Part shown: piece after piece, positions 9,381 through 18,137 of the stretch
How positions within the stretch are numbered: the stretch's first letter is position 1
Layout of the letters: every line of letters starts with the position of its first letter
Program-made: the position numbers and the translations under genes
Notes under the pieces: generated by a model
What the model saw: the letters and a program-made list of their open reading frames with translations, nothing else
What the model was told of the DNA's origin: nothing
Databases searched by the model: none
Assembly (NCBI GenBank): GCA_039033995.1
Contig: JBCCBP010000008.1
Location: forward strand, 38,238 to 102,237
Length of the DNA: 64,000 nucleotides
Direction of reading: 5' to 3'
From: CALBPI01 sp039033995
Lineage (GTDB): Bacteria; Pseudomonadota; Gammaproteobacteria; Steroidobacterales; Woeseiaceae

Positions 9381-10457
9381 ATGTCCGAACCTGGGTTGAA
9401 AACCTTATCCGTTGCGCTGGGTGAGCGCAGTTACGACATTCTGATTGGTCGTGGACTGCTTGGTGGCGCTGCGCCGATCACCCGAGTATTGAGAGGCCGT
9501 CATGTTGTCATCGTCAGCAACGACGTTGTCGCACCCTTGTATTTGGAACGGTTGCAGGCCGGGCTACAGGATTTCGCGGTTCAGGCGCATATTCTTCGCG
9601 ATGGCGAAGTGCATAAAACTCCTGATGCCATGTTGGGCATCATCGATGCAGCACTGGCAGCTGGTGCAGGTCGCGACGCTTTGTTTATCGCGTTAGGTGG
9701 CGGCGTTGTTGGCGATATCACAGGCTTTGCCGCCGCCACGTTCATGCGCGGTGTCGATTTTCTGCAAGTGCCGACCACGCTGCTGGCCCAGGTCGATTCA
9801 TCTGTCGGTGGTAAAACTGGCGTGAATCACCCTGCTGGCAAGAACCTGTTGGGCGCCTTTCATCAACCCAAGCGTGTGTTGATCGATATCGACACATTGG
9901 AGACATTGCCGGCGCGTGAGTTTTCCGCTGGCATGGCCGAGGTGATCAAATACGGTGCTATCGTCGACGCCGATTTTTTCGACTGGCTGGCCGACAACAT
10001 CGATGCGTTGATGGCGCGTGAGCCATCCGCGCTGCAACAGGCGATCTTCCGCTCGTGTCAGTTGAAAGCACAGATCGTTGCCGAAGACGAAACAGAACAG
10101 GGTCGCCGGGCTTTGCTGAATTTTGGTCATACATTTGGTCACGCGATCGAAGCCTGTACCAGGTATCAGCGATGGCTGCATGGCGAGGCCGTCGCCCTCG
10201 GCATGGTGATGGCAGCGCGCATGAGCGGCTTACCGGATCATCAGATCGAGCGTTTGGTCGCTTTGCTGGTCGCGGCGGGTCTGCCGGTCGCACACCCCGA
10301 CATACCCGCCGATGCGTTGTATGCCGCGATGGGTCATGACAAAAAAGTGGCGCAGGGCCGCATTCGGCTGATCCTGCTCAGGACGCTTGGCAAAGCGCTC
10401 ATTACGGCCGACTATGACGACGCGCGCTTAATGGCGGTGTTGGAAGGCAGCGCCTAG
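9381..10457 (+). CDS. aroB: 3-dehydroquinate synthase
   Basis: The NAD- and metal-dependent second step of the shikimate pathway, converting DAHP to 3-dehydroquinate in the cytoplasm. Family motifs are visible: GGGVVGDITGF (NAD binding), KTGVNHPAGKN and GMAEVIKYG (substrate and metal ligands), and the metal ligand helix HTFGHAIE. An upstream in-frame ATG at 9357 adds eight residues. I prefer the ATG at 9381 because homologues begin a few residues before the conserved LGERSYDI. The stop TAG shares its G with the GTG start of dgt. Confidence 0.95.
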   Translation: MSEPGLKTLSVALGERSYDILIGRGLLGGAAPITRVLRGRHVVIVSNDVVAPLYLERLQAGLQDFAVQAHILRDGEVHKTPDAMLGIIDAALAAGAGRDALFIALGGGVVGDITGFAAATFMRGVDFLQVPTTLLAQVDSSVGGKTGVNHPAGKNLLGAFHQPKRVLIDIDTLETLPAREFSAGMAEVIKYGAIVDADFFDWLADNIDALMAREPSALQQAIFRSCQLKAQIVAEDETEQGRRALLNFGHTFGHAIEACTRYQRWLHGEAVALGMVMAARMSGLPDHQIERLVALLVAAGLPVAHPDIPADALYAAMGHDKKVAQGRIRLILLRTLGKALITADYDDARLMAVLEGSA

Positions 10458-11590
10458 TGGCTGCATTGGCAAGCTTTGCTGCTGATCCGGTGCGATCGCT
10501 CGGCCGGCGGTTTGATGAACCCGAAGCACCGCGGCGCGACGCTTTCGCGCGTGACCGGGACCGCATCGTGCACAGCAACGCATTCCGACGTCTGATGTAC
10601 AAGACGCAGGTATTTGTGAATCATGAAGGCGATCACTACCGGACGCGGCTGACGCATTCTCTGGAGGTGGCGCAGATCGGGCGCACGATCGCGCTGGCAT
10701 TGGGTCTGAACGAAACACTGACCGAGGCCATTTGCCTAGCCCACGATCTCGGACACACGCCGTTCGGACATGCTGGTCAGGACGCACTGAATGCTTGCAT
10801 GAGTGCTCACGGGGGGTTTGAGCACAACCTGCAGTCGTTGCGTATCGTTGATGAGCTGGAAGAAAAATATGCCAACTTCGACGGACTTAACCTGACCTTT
10901 GAGACGCGCGAAGGTATCTTGAAGCACTGCTCAAAACGCAATGCCGAAACACTGGGTGATATCGGACGGCGTTTTATCAAGCGGACGCAACCAGGGCTTG
11001 AGGCGCAGCTCGCGGACATCGCCGATTCGATCGCTTATAACAACCACGATGTCGAAGACGGGGTGCGGTCGGGCCTGTTGGGGCTCGACACGTTGGTTGA
11101 ACAGCCGCTATTTGCGGCGCACTACCAGCCCGTCGTGGCGGCGCACCCAGATTTGCCACTCGACCGTCTAATCCATGAGGTCAAACGGCGCATGATCAGT
11201 TTTGTCGTTAATGATCTTATCGAGAACAGTCGCGCCAGCATCGAAGCCGCTGGCGTCGAGCGCATCGAGGATGTACGCCTGAGCGACCGGCTGGTAAGGT
11301 TCTCGCCCGCGGTTGCTGAGCAGCACAGCGAGTTGAAGCGTTTCCTCTACCGCAACCTCTACCACCACCCGAAAGTCGTTGAAATGCAGGACCACGCGAA
11401 GCTGATGGTGCGCACCTTGTATGAACACTATTGTGCAACCCCGAGCGCGATTCCCGACTCGTTTCGTTATCAGCCTGCGGCCACGGTGCCGACACTGGCC
11501 GAACATCGTCGAATTGCCGATTATATCGCCGGCATGACCGACCGTTTCGCACGACAGCAATTCGAACGCATCACCGCGACTGGTGGCTAA
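10457..11590 (+). CDS. dgt: Deoxyguanosinetriphosphate triphosphohydrolase-like protein
   Basis: A 377-residue HD-domain enzyme of the dGTPase type 2 family, which hydrolyses dNTPs to nucleosides and triphosphate. The metal ligands of the HD fold are visible: His in RLTHSLEV, His-Asp in LAHDLGHTPFGH, and the later Asp in DIADSIAYNNHDVEDG. The length fits the short, hexamer-independent type rather than the roughly 500-residue E. coli Dgt. The GTG start overlaps the aroB stop by one base, indicating coupling. Confidence 0.9.
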   Translation: MAALASFAADPVRSLGRRFDEPEAPRRDAFARDRDRIVHSNAFRRLMYKTQVFVNHEGDHYRTRLTHSLEVAQIGRTIALALGLNETLTEAICLAHDLGHTPFGHAGQDALNACMSAHGGFEHNLQSLRIVDELEEKYANFDGLNLTFETREGILKHCSKRNAETLGDIGRRFIKRTQPGLEAQLADIADSIAYNNHDVEDGVRSGLLGLDTLVEQPLFAAHYQPVVAAHPDLPLDRLIHEVKRRMISFVVNDLIENSRASIEAAGVERIEDVRLSDRLVRFSPAVAEQHSELKRFLYRNLYHHPKVVEMQDHAKLMVRTLYEHYCATPSAIPDSFRYQPAATVPTLAEHRRIADYIAGMTDRFARQQFERITATGG

Positions 11591-11658
11591 AACCGCTGCG
11601 GCAGGGACGCCGCTGCGCTAAAATAGCAGCGGGACAAGAGGACAATCACGGACACACG

Positions 11659-12369
11659 ATGAGCCACGCTATTGCGCCGGAAGATCGCCTGATCTTCGCG
11701 CTGGATGTCGCTGACACCGAACAAGCCAAACAACTGGTCGAAGAACTGGGTGATGCAGTTCGGTTTTACAAAATCGGTCTCGAGCTCGCGATGCGTGAGG
11801 GCTATTTTGAGCTGCTCGATTGGCTAGTCGCGCGCGGCAAGCAGGTCTTTATCGACGTTAAGTTGTTTGATGTGCCAGCCACTGTCGCAGCCGCGGTCAG
11901 AAACCTGTCAGAGCGCGGCGCCACGTTTTGTACCGTTCATGGCAACCAGTCCATCATGGAAGCCGCTGCGGCGGAAAAAGGCGCATTGAAGATTCTCGCA
12001 GTGACGGTACTGACCAGTCTGGATCGCGGCGACATGGATGATCTCGGTTTCGATTGTGACATTCCCGAGTTGGTACTGTCCCGGGCGAGACGTGCACTCG
12101 AAGCCGGTTGTGATGGCGTCATTTCATCCGGGCTCGAAGTGCCGCGACTGCGTCAGCATGTCGATAACAAGCTGCTGGTCATCACGCCCGGCATTCGGCC
12201 GGTCGAGAATCGTCCGAGCGACGACCAAAAACGCGTGGTCAGTGTCGAGCAAGCTTTCGAGAATGGTGCCGACTACATCGTGGTGGGCCGACCGATTCGC
12301 AACGCGCCGCAACCGCGCGCCGCAGCCGAGGCGATTGTCGAGACCATCCGCCAGCAATTCGCTCTCTAG
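11659..12369 (+). CDS. pyrF: Orotidine 5'-phosphate decarboxylase
   Basis: A 236-residue TIM-barrel enzyme making UMP from OMP. The frame is open much further upstream, but conservation begins at the ATG at 11659, followed closely by IFALDVADTEQA. The catalytic Asp-Lys-x-x-Asp array is visible as DVKLFDVP, and the phosphate-binding end as VITPGIRP and VVGRPI. The longer reading frame runs back into the dgt 3' end and is a by-product of frame openness. It lies 68 bases after dgt. Confidence 0.94.
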   Translation: MSHAIAPEDRLIFALDVADTEQAKQLVEELGDAVRFYKIGLELAMREGYFELLDWLVARGKQVFIDVKLFDVPATVAAAVRNLSERGATFCTVHGNQSIMEAAAAEKGALKILAVTVLTSLDRGDMDDLGFDCDIPELVLSRARRALEAGCDGVISSGLEVPRLRQHVDNKLLVITPGIRPVENRPSDDQKRVVSVEQAFENGADYIVVGRPIRNAPQPRAAAEAIVETIRQQFAL

Positions 12370-12412
12370 TCCTGGACTAGCCAGCAACGCATTTCATCAG
12401 GGGACCACTGAG

Positions 12413-13477
12413 ATGACAGAACTTAAGAATGACCTATTCCTGCGCGCGCTGTTGCGCGAGCCTGTTGAGCGCACACCTATCTGGATGATGCGTCAGGCGG
12501 GTCGCTATTTGCCGGAATATCGTGCGACGCGTGCTGAGGCTGGCGACTTCATGTCGTTGTGTTCAAACCCGGAGCTCGCTTGCGAAGTGACATTGCAGCC
12601 ACTGCGCCGCTACCAGTTCGATGCGGCCATTCTGTTTTCCGACATTCTGACCATCCCCGATGCGATGGGTATGGGGTTGTACTTCTCAACCGGCGAGGGG
12701 CCCAAGTTCAAGCGCACCATCGACAGCGCGGCCGATGTTAAAAATCTACCGATCCCGGACGTTGCCGACTCCCTCGACTACGTGATGGCAGCGGTGAGCA
12801 AGATTCGCACGGCGCTCGACGGCAGTGTGCCGCTGATCGGTTTCGCCGGCAGCCCGTGGACGGTTGCGACCTACATGATCGAGGGCGGTAGTAGTAAGAC
12901 GTATTCAAAGGCCAAGGCGCTGCTCTATAGCGATCCGGAATCCGCGGATTTGCTGATGAAAAAACTGGCGCAGACCACGACCGACTATTTGAATGCTCAG
13001 ATCCGGGCAGGCGCACAAGCGATCATGGTGTTCGATACCTGGGGATCGGTGTTGGAGCCGGAGGCGTATCGCCGCTTTTCGCTCGCCAGCATGCAGCAGA
13101 TTGTCGATGGTCTGATTCGTGAGCAGGACGGTCGGCGGGTGCCGGTGGTGTTGTTCACAAAAGGTGCGGGCACGCGCTTGCGTGCAATGGTTGATACCGG
13201 TTGTGATGGTCTCGGCGTCGACTGGACAACGGACTTAGCCGAGGCGCGCGAACTCACCGGCGGCAAGGTCGCGTTGCAGGGCAACCTGGATCCATCCTTG
13301 CTGTACGCGAGCGACGAAGCCATTCGCGATGGTGTTATTCGTGTGCTGGAAAGCTACGGCAAAGGCCCGGGCCACGTCTTCAATCTCGGCCATGGCATCC
13401 ATCCCGAAATCGATCCGGCCAAAGTGGGCGTCATGGTTGACACCCTGCGCGAACACAGTCCCCGCTTCCATAGCTAA
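12413..13477 (+). CDS. hemE: Uroporphyrinogen decarboxylase
   Basis: A 354-residue cytoplasmic enzyme that removes four carboxyl groups from uroporphyrinogen III to give coproporphyrinogen III in haem synthesis. The ATG at 12413 follows AGGGGA at 12399-12404. The family signature RQAGRYLPEYR is at about residues 25-35, and IGFAGSPWTVATYM contains the second signature. The C-terminus contains VFNLGHGIHPE. A long N-terminal extension of the same frame overlaps pyrF and is rejected. Length is the usual 354. Confidence 0.96.
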   Translation: MTELKNDLFLRALLREPVERTPIWMMRQAGRYLPEYRATRAEAGDFMSLCSNPELACEVTLQPLRRYQFDAAILFSDILTIPDAMGMGLYFSTGEGPKFKRTIDSAADVKNLPIPDVADSLDYVMAAVSKIRTALDGSVPLIGFAGSPWTVATYMIEGGSSKTYSKAKALLYSDPESADLLMKKLAQTTTDYLNAQIRAGAQAIMVFDTWGSVLEPEAYRRFSLASMQQIVDGLIREQDGRRVPVVLFTKGAGTRLRAMVDTGCDGLGVDWTTDLAEARELTGGKVALQGNLDPSLLYASDEAIRDGVIRVLESYGKGPGHVFNLGHGIHPEIDPAKVGVMVDTLREHSPRFHS

Positions 13478-13494
13478 CCGCGATGGATGCGTCC

Positions 13495-14739
13495 ATGACA
13501 GACGCAGAACTGATCCGCGCGCGACGCCTGCGCCGCATGAAGTGGTTCGCGCACCTGTTGCTTGTGACGATGCTCGTGATCTACATCGTCGCCGGACTGT
13601 TTCAGCCGACATATCCATGGCTGGGGTATGTGCGTGCCTTCGCTGAAGCGGGCACCGTCGGAGCGCTGGCCGATTGGTTTGCGGTGACGGCGCTGTTCCG
13701 TGAACCGATGGGATTGCCGATTCCGCATACCGCGATTATCAAGCGTCGCAAGGATGACATCGGCGAGACGCTGGCCGATTTCATCGGCACGCACTTTCTC
13801 AGTCGTGAGGCCTTGTTGCCGAGGTTACAAAATATCGACATTGTCGGCGTGACGGCCGATTGGTTGTCACGCGGCGACAATGCGGCGCGGCTCACGGAAG
13901 ATGTTGCGACGATGCTCCGCCGTGTCGTTCGCACCGGGGACAACACGGCTTTGCGTGCGCTCGTCAAGGACAACCTGCGTGGCACGCTGAACGATATGCA
14001 GATCACGCCGCTACTCGGACAGCTACTCGAGTTGTTGGTGGTCAACGATCCTGAGGATACGCTGTTGACGGGCATCGTCGAGTTGGCGCGCCAGCAGTTC
14101 GATGACAATCGTGTCGGACTGCGCAGTACAGTTGGCGAGCGTACACCATGGTGGATACCCGGCTTCGTCGACGAGCAAATCTATCGTCGACTGGTGAACG
14201 AAGTCGAAGAAGCGCTGGCCGACGAAGACAGCCAGGGCGAGCAGCGTGCGCGTGAGCATCTGCGGCGCGTGTTGACGGATGTCGTGGACGCGTTGAAGCA
14301 CGATGAGGAATTGATCGAGCGCGGCGAGCGATTGAAGAGTGACCTGCTGGAACACCCTCAGCTTGCCCGTTATCTATCTGCCGTCGTCAACGACATCAGC
14401 AGCTATTTGCTGCGCGAGGCGCAAGATCCCGAATCGTCGTTTCGCCAACGGTTGACCGGCGCGCTGGTGGGATTAGGCGACAGCATGGCTAAAGAGCCAG
14501 CACTACGCGATGAAATAAATGCTTCCTTGCGTGATGCCGGGCTGTATACGATCACGCGTTATCGCGACCAGATCACCCGCGTCGTCTCAGAGACGGTAAG
14601 GAACTGGGATGCTGATACTGCGGCCGATCTGATCGAGCAGCGAGTTGGCCGCGACCTACAGTTTATTCGCATCAACGGTACGTTGGTGGGTGGTCTAGCC
14701 GGACTGACGTTGTATTCGCTTTGGCATGCGTTTGTTTAG
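13495..14739 (+). CDS. DUF445 family membrane protein
   Basis: A 414-residue protein of the DUF445 (YjiN-like) family. An N-terminal transmembrane helix (about residues 20-45) is followed by the conserved GTVGALADWFAVTALFREPMG segment, typical of the family. A long charged helical region follows, and a C-terminal hydrophobic helix with NGTLVGGLAGL ends the protein. A second ATG at 13483 would add four residues; neither start has a clear ribosome-binding site. Function is unknown in the family. It lies directly after hemE on the same strand. Confidence 0.85.
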   Translation: MTDAELIRARRLRRMKWFAHLLLVTMLVIYIVAGLFQPTYPWLGYVRAFAEAGTVGALADWFAVTALFREPMGLPIPHTAIIKRRKDDIGETLADFIGTHFLSREALLPRLQNIDIVGVTADWLSRGDNAARLTEDVATMLRRVVRTGDNTALRALVKDNLRGTLNDMQITPLLGQLLELLVVNDPEDTLLTGIVELARQQFDDNRVGLRSTVGERTPWWIPGFVDEQIYRRLVNEVEEALADEDSQGEQRAREHLRRVLTDVVDALKHDEELIERGERLKSDLLEHPQLARYLSAVVNDISSYLLREAQDPESSFRQRLTGALVGLGDSMAKEPALRDEINASLRDAGLYTITRYRDQITRVVSETVRNWDADTAADLIEQRVGRDLQFIRINGTLVGGLAGLTLYSLWHAFV

Positions 14740-14766
14740 CCAAAGACTTCGAGCTTTCGGGAAGGC

Positions 14767-14826
14767 GGGTCAGCGATTCATTTTCTTCGCTCAATGAGAT
14801 TCGCTCAGAAAACGACTCCCTGACCC
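14767..14826. repeat. 58-bp repeat with inverted ends, copy 1
   Basis: The unit 14768-14825 begins GGTCAGCG and ends CCCTGACC. Its outer bases GGGTCAG (14767-14773) and CTGACCC (14820-14826) are a perfect 7-bp inverted repeat. Inside are two direct copies of TTCGCTCA. Copy 2 lies 24 bases downstream. It sits between the convergent DUF445 gene and fadD. Confidence 0.85.
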
Positions 14827-14846
14827 TTGCTGAATTGAGGTACGAG

Positions 14847-14910
14847 AGAGGTCGGCGATTTATTTTTCTCACTCGATGAGATTCGCTCAGAAAGTAGCTC
14901 CCTGACCTCT
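14847..14910. repeat. 58-bp repeat with inverted ends, copy 2
   Basis: The unit 14850-14907 matches copy 1 at 48 of 58 positions by hand count, and all ten differences are transitions. Its ends also pair perfectly: AGAGGTC (14847-14853) with GACCTCT (14904-14910). The core ATGAGATTCGCTCAGAAA is identical in both copies. It could act as a bidirectional terminator or be a small palindromic repetitive element. Confidence 0.85.
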
Positions 14911-14926
14911 TTAGATGGCTACGCTG

Positions 14927-16591
14927 TTACCCGTTATCCCTGAGCTCGCGGCGCAGGATCTTGCCGACATTGGTTTTCGGCAATTCATCTTTGAAGACGA
15001 CCCGCTTCGGCACTTTGTAGCCCGTGAGGTTCTCGCGGCAGTGCGCAATCACGTTCTCCGGCGTGACACTGTCGTCGGATTTGACGACGAAGACTTTGAC
15101 GATCTCGCCGGATTTCTCATCGGGCTGGCCAACCGCTGCGACCTCAACGATGCCGTCCATTGCCGCGATCACGTCCTCGATCTCGTTGGGATAGACATTG
15201 AAGCCTGAGACCAGAATCATGTCTTTCTTCCGGTCCTCAATAAAGACAAAGCCCTTCTCGTCCATGCGGCCGATATCGCCGGTGCGCAGCCAGTCGCCCA
15301 TCATGACTTCAGCGGTCGCCTCGGGGCGTTGCCAGTAGCCGGCCATGACCTGCGGGCCGCGAATACAAATCTCGCCGACTTCGTTAATGCCAAGTTGTTT
15401 ACCCTCGTCATCGAAAATGCCAACCTCCGTAGAGGAGATCGGTAATCCGACAGCGCCGTTAAAGGCCGGCTCGTCGACAAACGGGTTGATGACCGCGGCA
15501 GGCGAGGTCTCGGTGAGCCCATAGGCCTGGATTAGATGTGTGCCCGTCACTTCGTGCCATTTTCTGGCAACGGCTTCTTGCACCGCCATACCACCACCGA
15601 TCGTGATACGCAGATTGCTGAAGTCGAGGTCGGCAAAGCCGGGCGTCGCCAACAGTGAATTGAACAGCGTGTTCACGCCAGTGAAATAGGAAAAGCGATA
15701 CTTGCCAATCTCCTCGACGAAGCCCGCAAAGTCGCGTGGATTCGTGATCAGTACATTCAGACCACCCAGCGCCAACAAGGTGAAGCAATTCCCTTCCAGC
15801 GAAAAGATGTGATACAGCGGTAGTGCCGTGATGCCGATGATCTCATCGTCACCCATCTTGTCGCCGACCCAAGAGTTGGACTGCTGAATGTTGTGCACCA
15901 TGTTGCTGTGTGTGAGCATCGCGCCTTTGGAGACGCCCGTCGTACCACCGGTGTATTGCAGGAACGCGAGATCGGATAGCTCAATGGATTCTTTACGCAG
16001 CGAGTGACGCGCACCTTGTTTCAGAGCAGCACGAAAGCCGACGGCTCCGGGTAGTGAGAACGCCGGCACCATTTTCTTCACGCGTTTGACGACGAAGTTG
16101 GTCAGGCCGCGCTTGAGCCCCGGCAGCATGTCCCCGATCTGCGTCGTGATGACCTGCTCGACTGGCGTACGATCGATGACGGCCTGAAGTGTGTGGGCGA
16201 AATTCTCAACAATGACGATGGCCTTGGCACCAGAGTCTTTCAGTTGGTGTTCCAGCTCGCGCTCGGTGTAGAGCGGGTTGACGTTGACAACGGTCATACC
16301 GGCACGCAGCACACCAAACAATGCAACCGGATATTGCAGAATGTTGGGCATCATCAGCGCGACACGATCGCCTTTGCTGAGCCCGGCTTCATGCTGCAGG
16401 TAGGCGCCGAACTGTGCGGACAGTCTGTCCATATCGGCAAAGCTCAGCTCGACGCCCATGTTGGCGTAGGCTGGCTTGCTGGCATGCTCCCGACATTTCT
16501 CCTCGATCAGGTCGCGCAGCGACGAGTAGCCCGCATTATCGATGGTTTCGGGGGTGCCGGGTACGTAAGCATCAAGCCAGATTTTTTCCAT
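14927..16591 (-). CDS. fadD: Long-chain-fatty-acid-CoA ligase
   Basis: A 554-residue ANL-superfamily enzyme that activates fatty acids to acyl-CoA through an acyl-AMP, peripheral to the inner membrane. The AMP-binding signature YTGGTTGVSKGAML is near residue 215. YGLTETSPA is the A5 motif, followed by TGDIGRMDEKGFVFIEDRKK and the C-terminal catalytic lysine in PKTNVGKILRREL. Length is close to E. coli FadD (561). It is monocistronic in appearance, 34 bases downstream of tesA on the same strand. Confidence 0.93.
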   Translation of the reverse strand: MEKIWLDAYVPGTPETIDNAGYSSLRDLIEEKCREHASKPAYANMGVELSFADMDRLSAQFGAYLQHEAGLSKGDRVALMMPNILQYPVALFGVLRAGMTVVNVNPLYTERELEHQLKDSGAKAIVIVENFAHTLQAVIDRTPVEQVITTQIGDMLPGLKRGLTNFVVKRVKKMVPAFSLPGAVGFRAALKQGARHSLRKESIELSDLAFLQYTGGTTGVSKGAMLTHSNMVHNIQQSNSWVGDKMGDDEIIGITALPLYHIFSLEGNCFTLLALGGLNVLITNPRDFAGFVEEIGKYRFSYFTGVNTLFNSLLATPGFADLDFSNLRITIGGGMAVQEAVARKWHEVTGTHLIQAYGLTETSPAAVINPFVDEPAFNGAVGLPISSTEVGIFDDEGKQLGINEVGEICIRGPQVMAGYWQRPEATAEVMMGDWLRTGDIGRMDEKGFVFIEDRKKDMILVSGFNVYPNEIEDVIAAMDGIVEVAAVGQPDEKSGEIVKVFVVKSDDSVTPENVIAHCRENLTGYKVPKRVVFKDELPKTNVGKILRRELRDNG

Positions 16592-16625
16592 AATGGGTTC
16601 CGTTCGCGGTCAGAGCAGTGATGGG

Positions 16626-17387
16626 TTAATAATCAGCGGGCGACAATACGTTCACGAGTGTCGGCCAAACGTTCTCAAGCATAACAGGCTGGGCTTCGGC
16701 GTTCGGGTGAATGCCATCGCTTTGCATCAGCGAATCGTCAAGCGCGACGCCCTCGAGAAAAAATGACACCAGCGCCAGGTCATAATCGTCGGCCAGCGCT
16801 TCGTATTGTTCGACAAACGCCGTGGTGTAACGTTCGCCGTAGTTGGGTGGGATCATCATGCCGAGCAGCATGACATCGGCGCCAGCGGCCTGAGAAGCGG
16901 TGATCATGCGCTCAAAATTGCGGCGCATGGTTTCAATCGGAAAGCCGCGCAGGCCGTCGTTGCCACCCAGTTCGATCACGACGAGATCCGGCTTGTGCGT
17001 CGCCAGGGCTGCTGGCAACCGAGCGGCGCCACCGTTGCTCGTATCACCACTGATACTGGCGTTGACGACCCGATACCCAAGGTCGTTTTCGTCCAATCTT
17101 TGCTGCAGTAGCGCCACCCAGCCGTCGCTTAAGTCGGCCAGGCCATAGCCAGCGCTGAGGCTGTCGCCGACCACAAGAATCGTCGGCCTCTTGTCATCGA
17201 CAGGTGTCGCCCGCACATCTTTAGCTACAGCCGCTTTGGTCGGTGTTGCGGCCTCTGGTATTGCCGCGGCAGATTCCGGTATTACCGCATCTGTCGCATC
17301 ATCACCGGCGAACTGGTACAACACACCGGCAGCGATCAATGCGATCACGATTACGCCGATCAAGGTCTGAGACGTTTTGCGAGTCAT
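16626..17387 (-). CDS. tesA: TesA-like SGNH-family esterase/lysophospholipase
   Basis: A 253-residue SGNH hydrolase of the TesA/arylesterase group, acting on thioesters or lysophospholipids at the periplasmic side. An N-terminal hydrophobic helix (about 9-26) acts as signal or anchor, followed by an Ala/Pro/Thr-rich linker. The hydrolase domain shows block I GDSLSAGYGL with the catalytic Ser, the block III GGNDGLRG, and the Asp-x-x-His of SDGIHPN. It is divergent from the ABC pair with a gap of 39 bases, as in E. coli tesA/ybbAP. Confidence 0.9.
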   Translation of the reverse strand: MTRKTSQTLIGVIVIALIAAGVLYQFAGDDATDAVIPESAAAIPEAATPTKAAVAKDVRATPVDDKRPTILVVGDSLSAGYGLADLSDGWVALLQQRLDENDLGYRVVNASISGDTSNGGAARLPAALATHKPDLVVIELGGNDGLRGFPIETMRRNFERMITASQAAGADVMLLGMMIPPNYGERYTTAFVEQYEALADDYDLALVSFFLEGVALDDSLMQSDGIHPNAEAQPVMLENVWPTLVNVLSPADY

Positions 17388-17426
17388 AGCGAGAGCGTTT
17401 GCCGGTCTACAAGGAATAGAGCATCA

Positions 17427-18137
17427 ATGAATCCCGATAGTGTACCGCAGGACACGCCATCAATCGTCCTGGCTGCCCAGGAATTGACCAAAACCGTCGA
17501 CAGCGCCGATGGCGATCTGACGATCCTGTCAGACGTCTCGTTTGAGGCAACGCGCGGTGAAACGCTCGCGATCGTGGGCCCTTCTGGCGCGGGTAAATCG
17601 ACCTTGCTGGCGTTGCTCGCCGGTCTGGACGAGCCGACATCGGGGCGCGTCATGCTGGACGGTATCGATTTCTCGAGCCTCGACGAAGACGGGCGCGCCG
17701 CCGCTCGCTCGGGCCGGGTCGGTTTCGTGTTTCAGTCGTTCCATCTGATTCCGGCACTGACCGCGTTGGAAAACGTCATGATGCCCCTGGAGCTCTCCGG
17801 AGAGGCCTCCCCCCGACAGGCAGCCGAGGCGATTCTCGATGAAGTCGGTCTGACGCCGCGACTACGACACTACCCGGCGCAGCTCTCAGGTGGTGAAAAA
17901 CAACGGGTCGCTATCGCGCGGGCGTTTGCGGCAAGACCGAGTGTCCTGTTTGCCGACGAACCGACCGGCAACCTCGACAGTGGCACGGGTCAGCGCATCG
18001 AGAATCTGTTGTTCGATCTGAATCAGAACCACGATGCGACGCTCGTGCTGGTGACACACGACACGGATCTCGCAGCGCGTTGCCAGCGCCGTCTGTCGAT
18101 CGATGGTGGCAAACTTGTGGCCGACGAATCGTCATGA
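17427..18137 (+). CDS. ybbA: ABC transporter ATP-binding protein, YbbA/LolD type
   Basis: A 236-residue cytoplasmic ATPase. Walker A is GPSGAGKST from residue 51, the signature is LSGGEKQRVAIARA, and Walker B is VLFADEPTGNLD, the wording of the MacB/LolD/YbbA mechanotransmission group. AAGGAA lies ten bases before the ATG. It overlaps the permease start by four bases (ATGA). The partner and the neighbouring tesA indicate the YbbA-YbbP complex, whose substrate is not established. Confidence 0.9.
   Translation: MNPDSVPQDTPSIVLAAQELTKTVDSADGDLTILSDVSFEATRGETLAIVGPSGAGKSTLLALLAGLDEPTSGRVMLDGIDFSSLDEDGRAAARSGRVGFVFQSFHLIPALTALENVMMPLELSGEASPRQAAEAILDEVGLTPRLRHYPAQLSGGEKQRVAIARAFAARPSVLFADEPTGNLDSGTGQRIENLLFDLNQNHDATLVLVTHDTDLAARCQRRLSIDGGKLVADESS

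Noticed and set aside
12038..12412. A 125-codon N-terminal extension of hemE
   Set aside because: It overlaps pyrF in another frame, while hemE conservation and a good ribosome-binding site begin at 12413.
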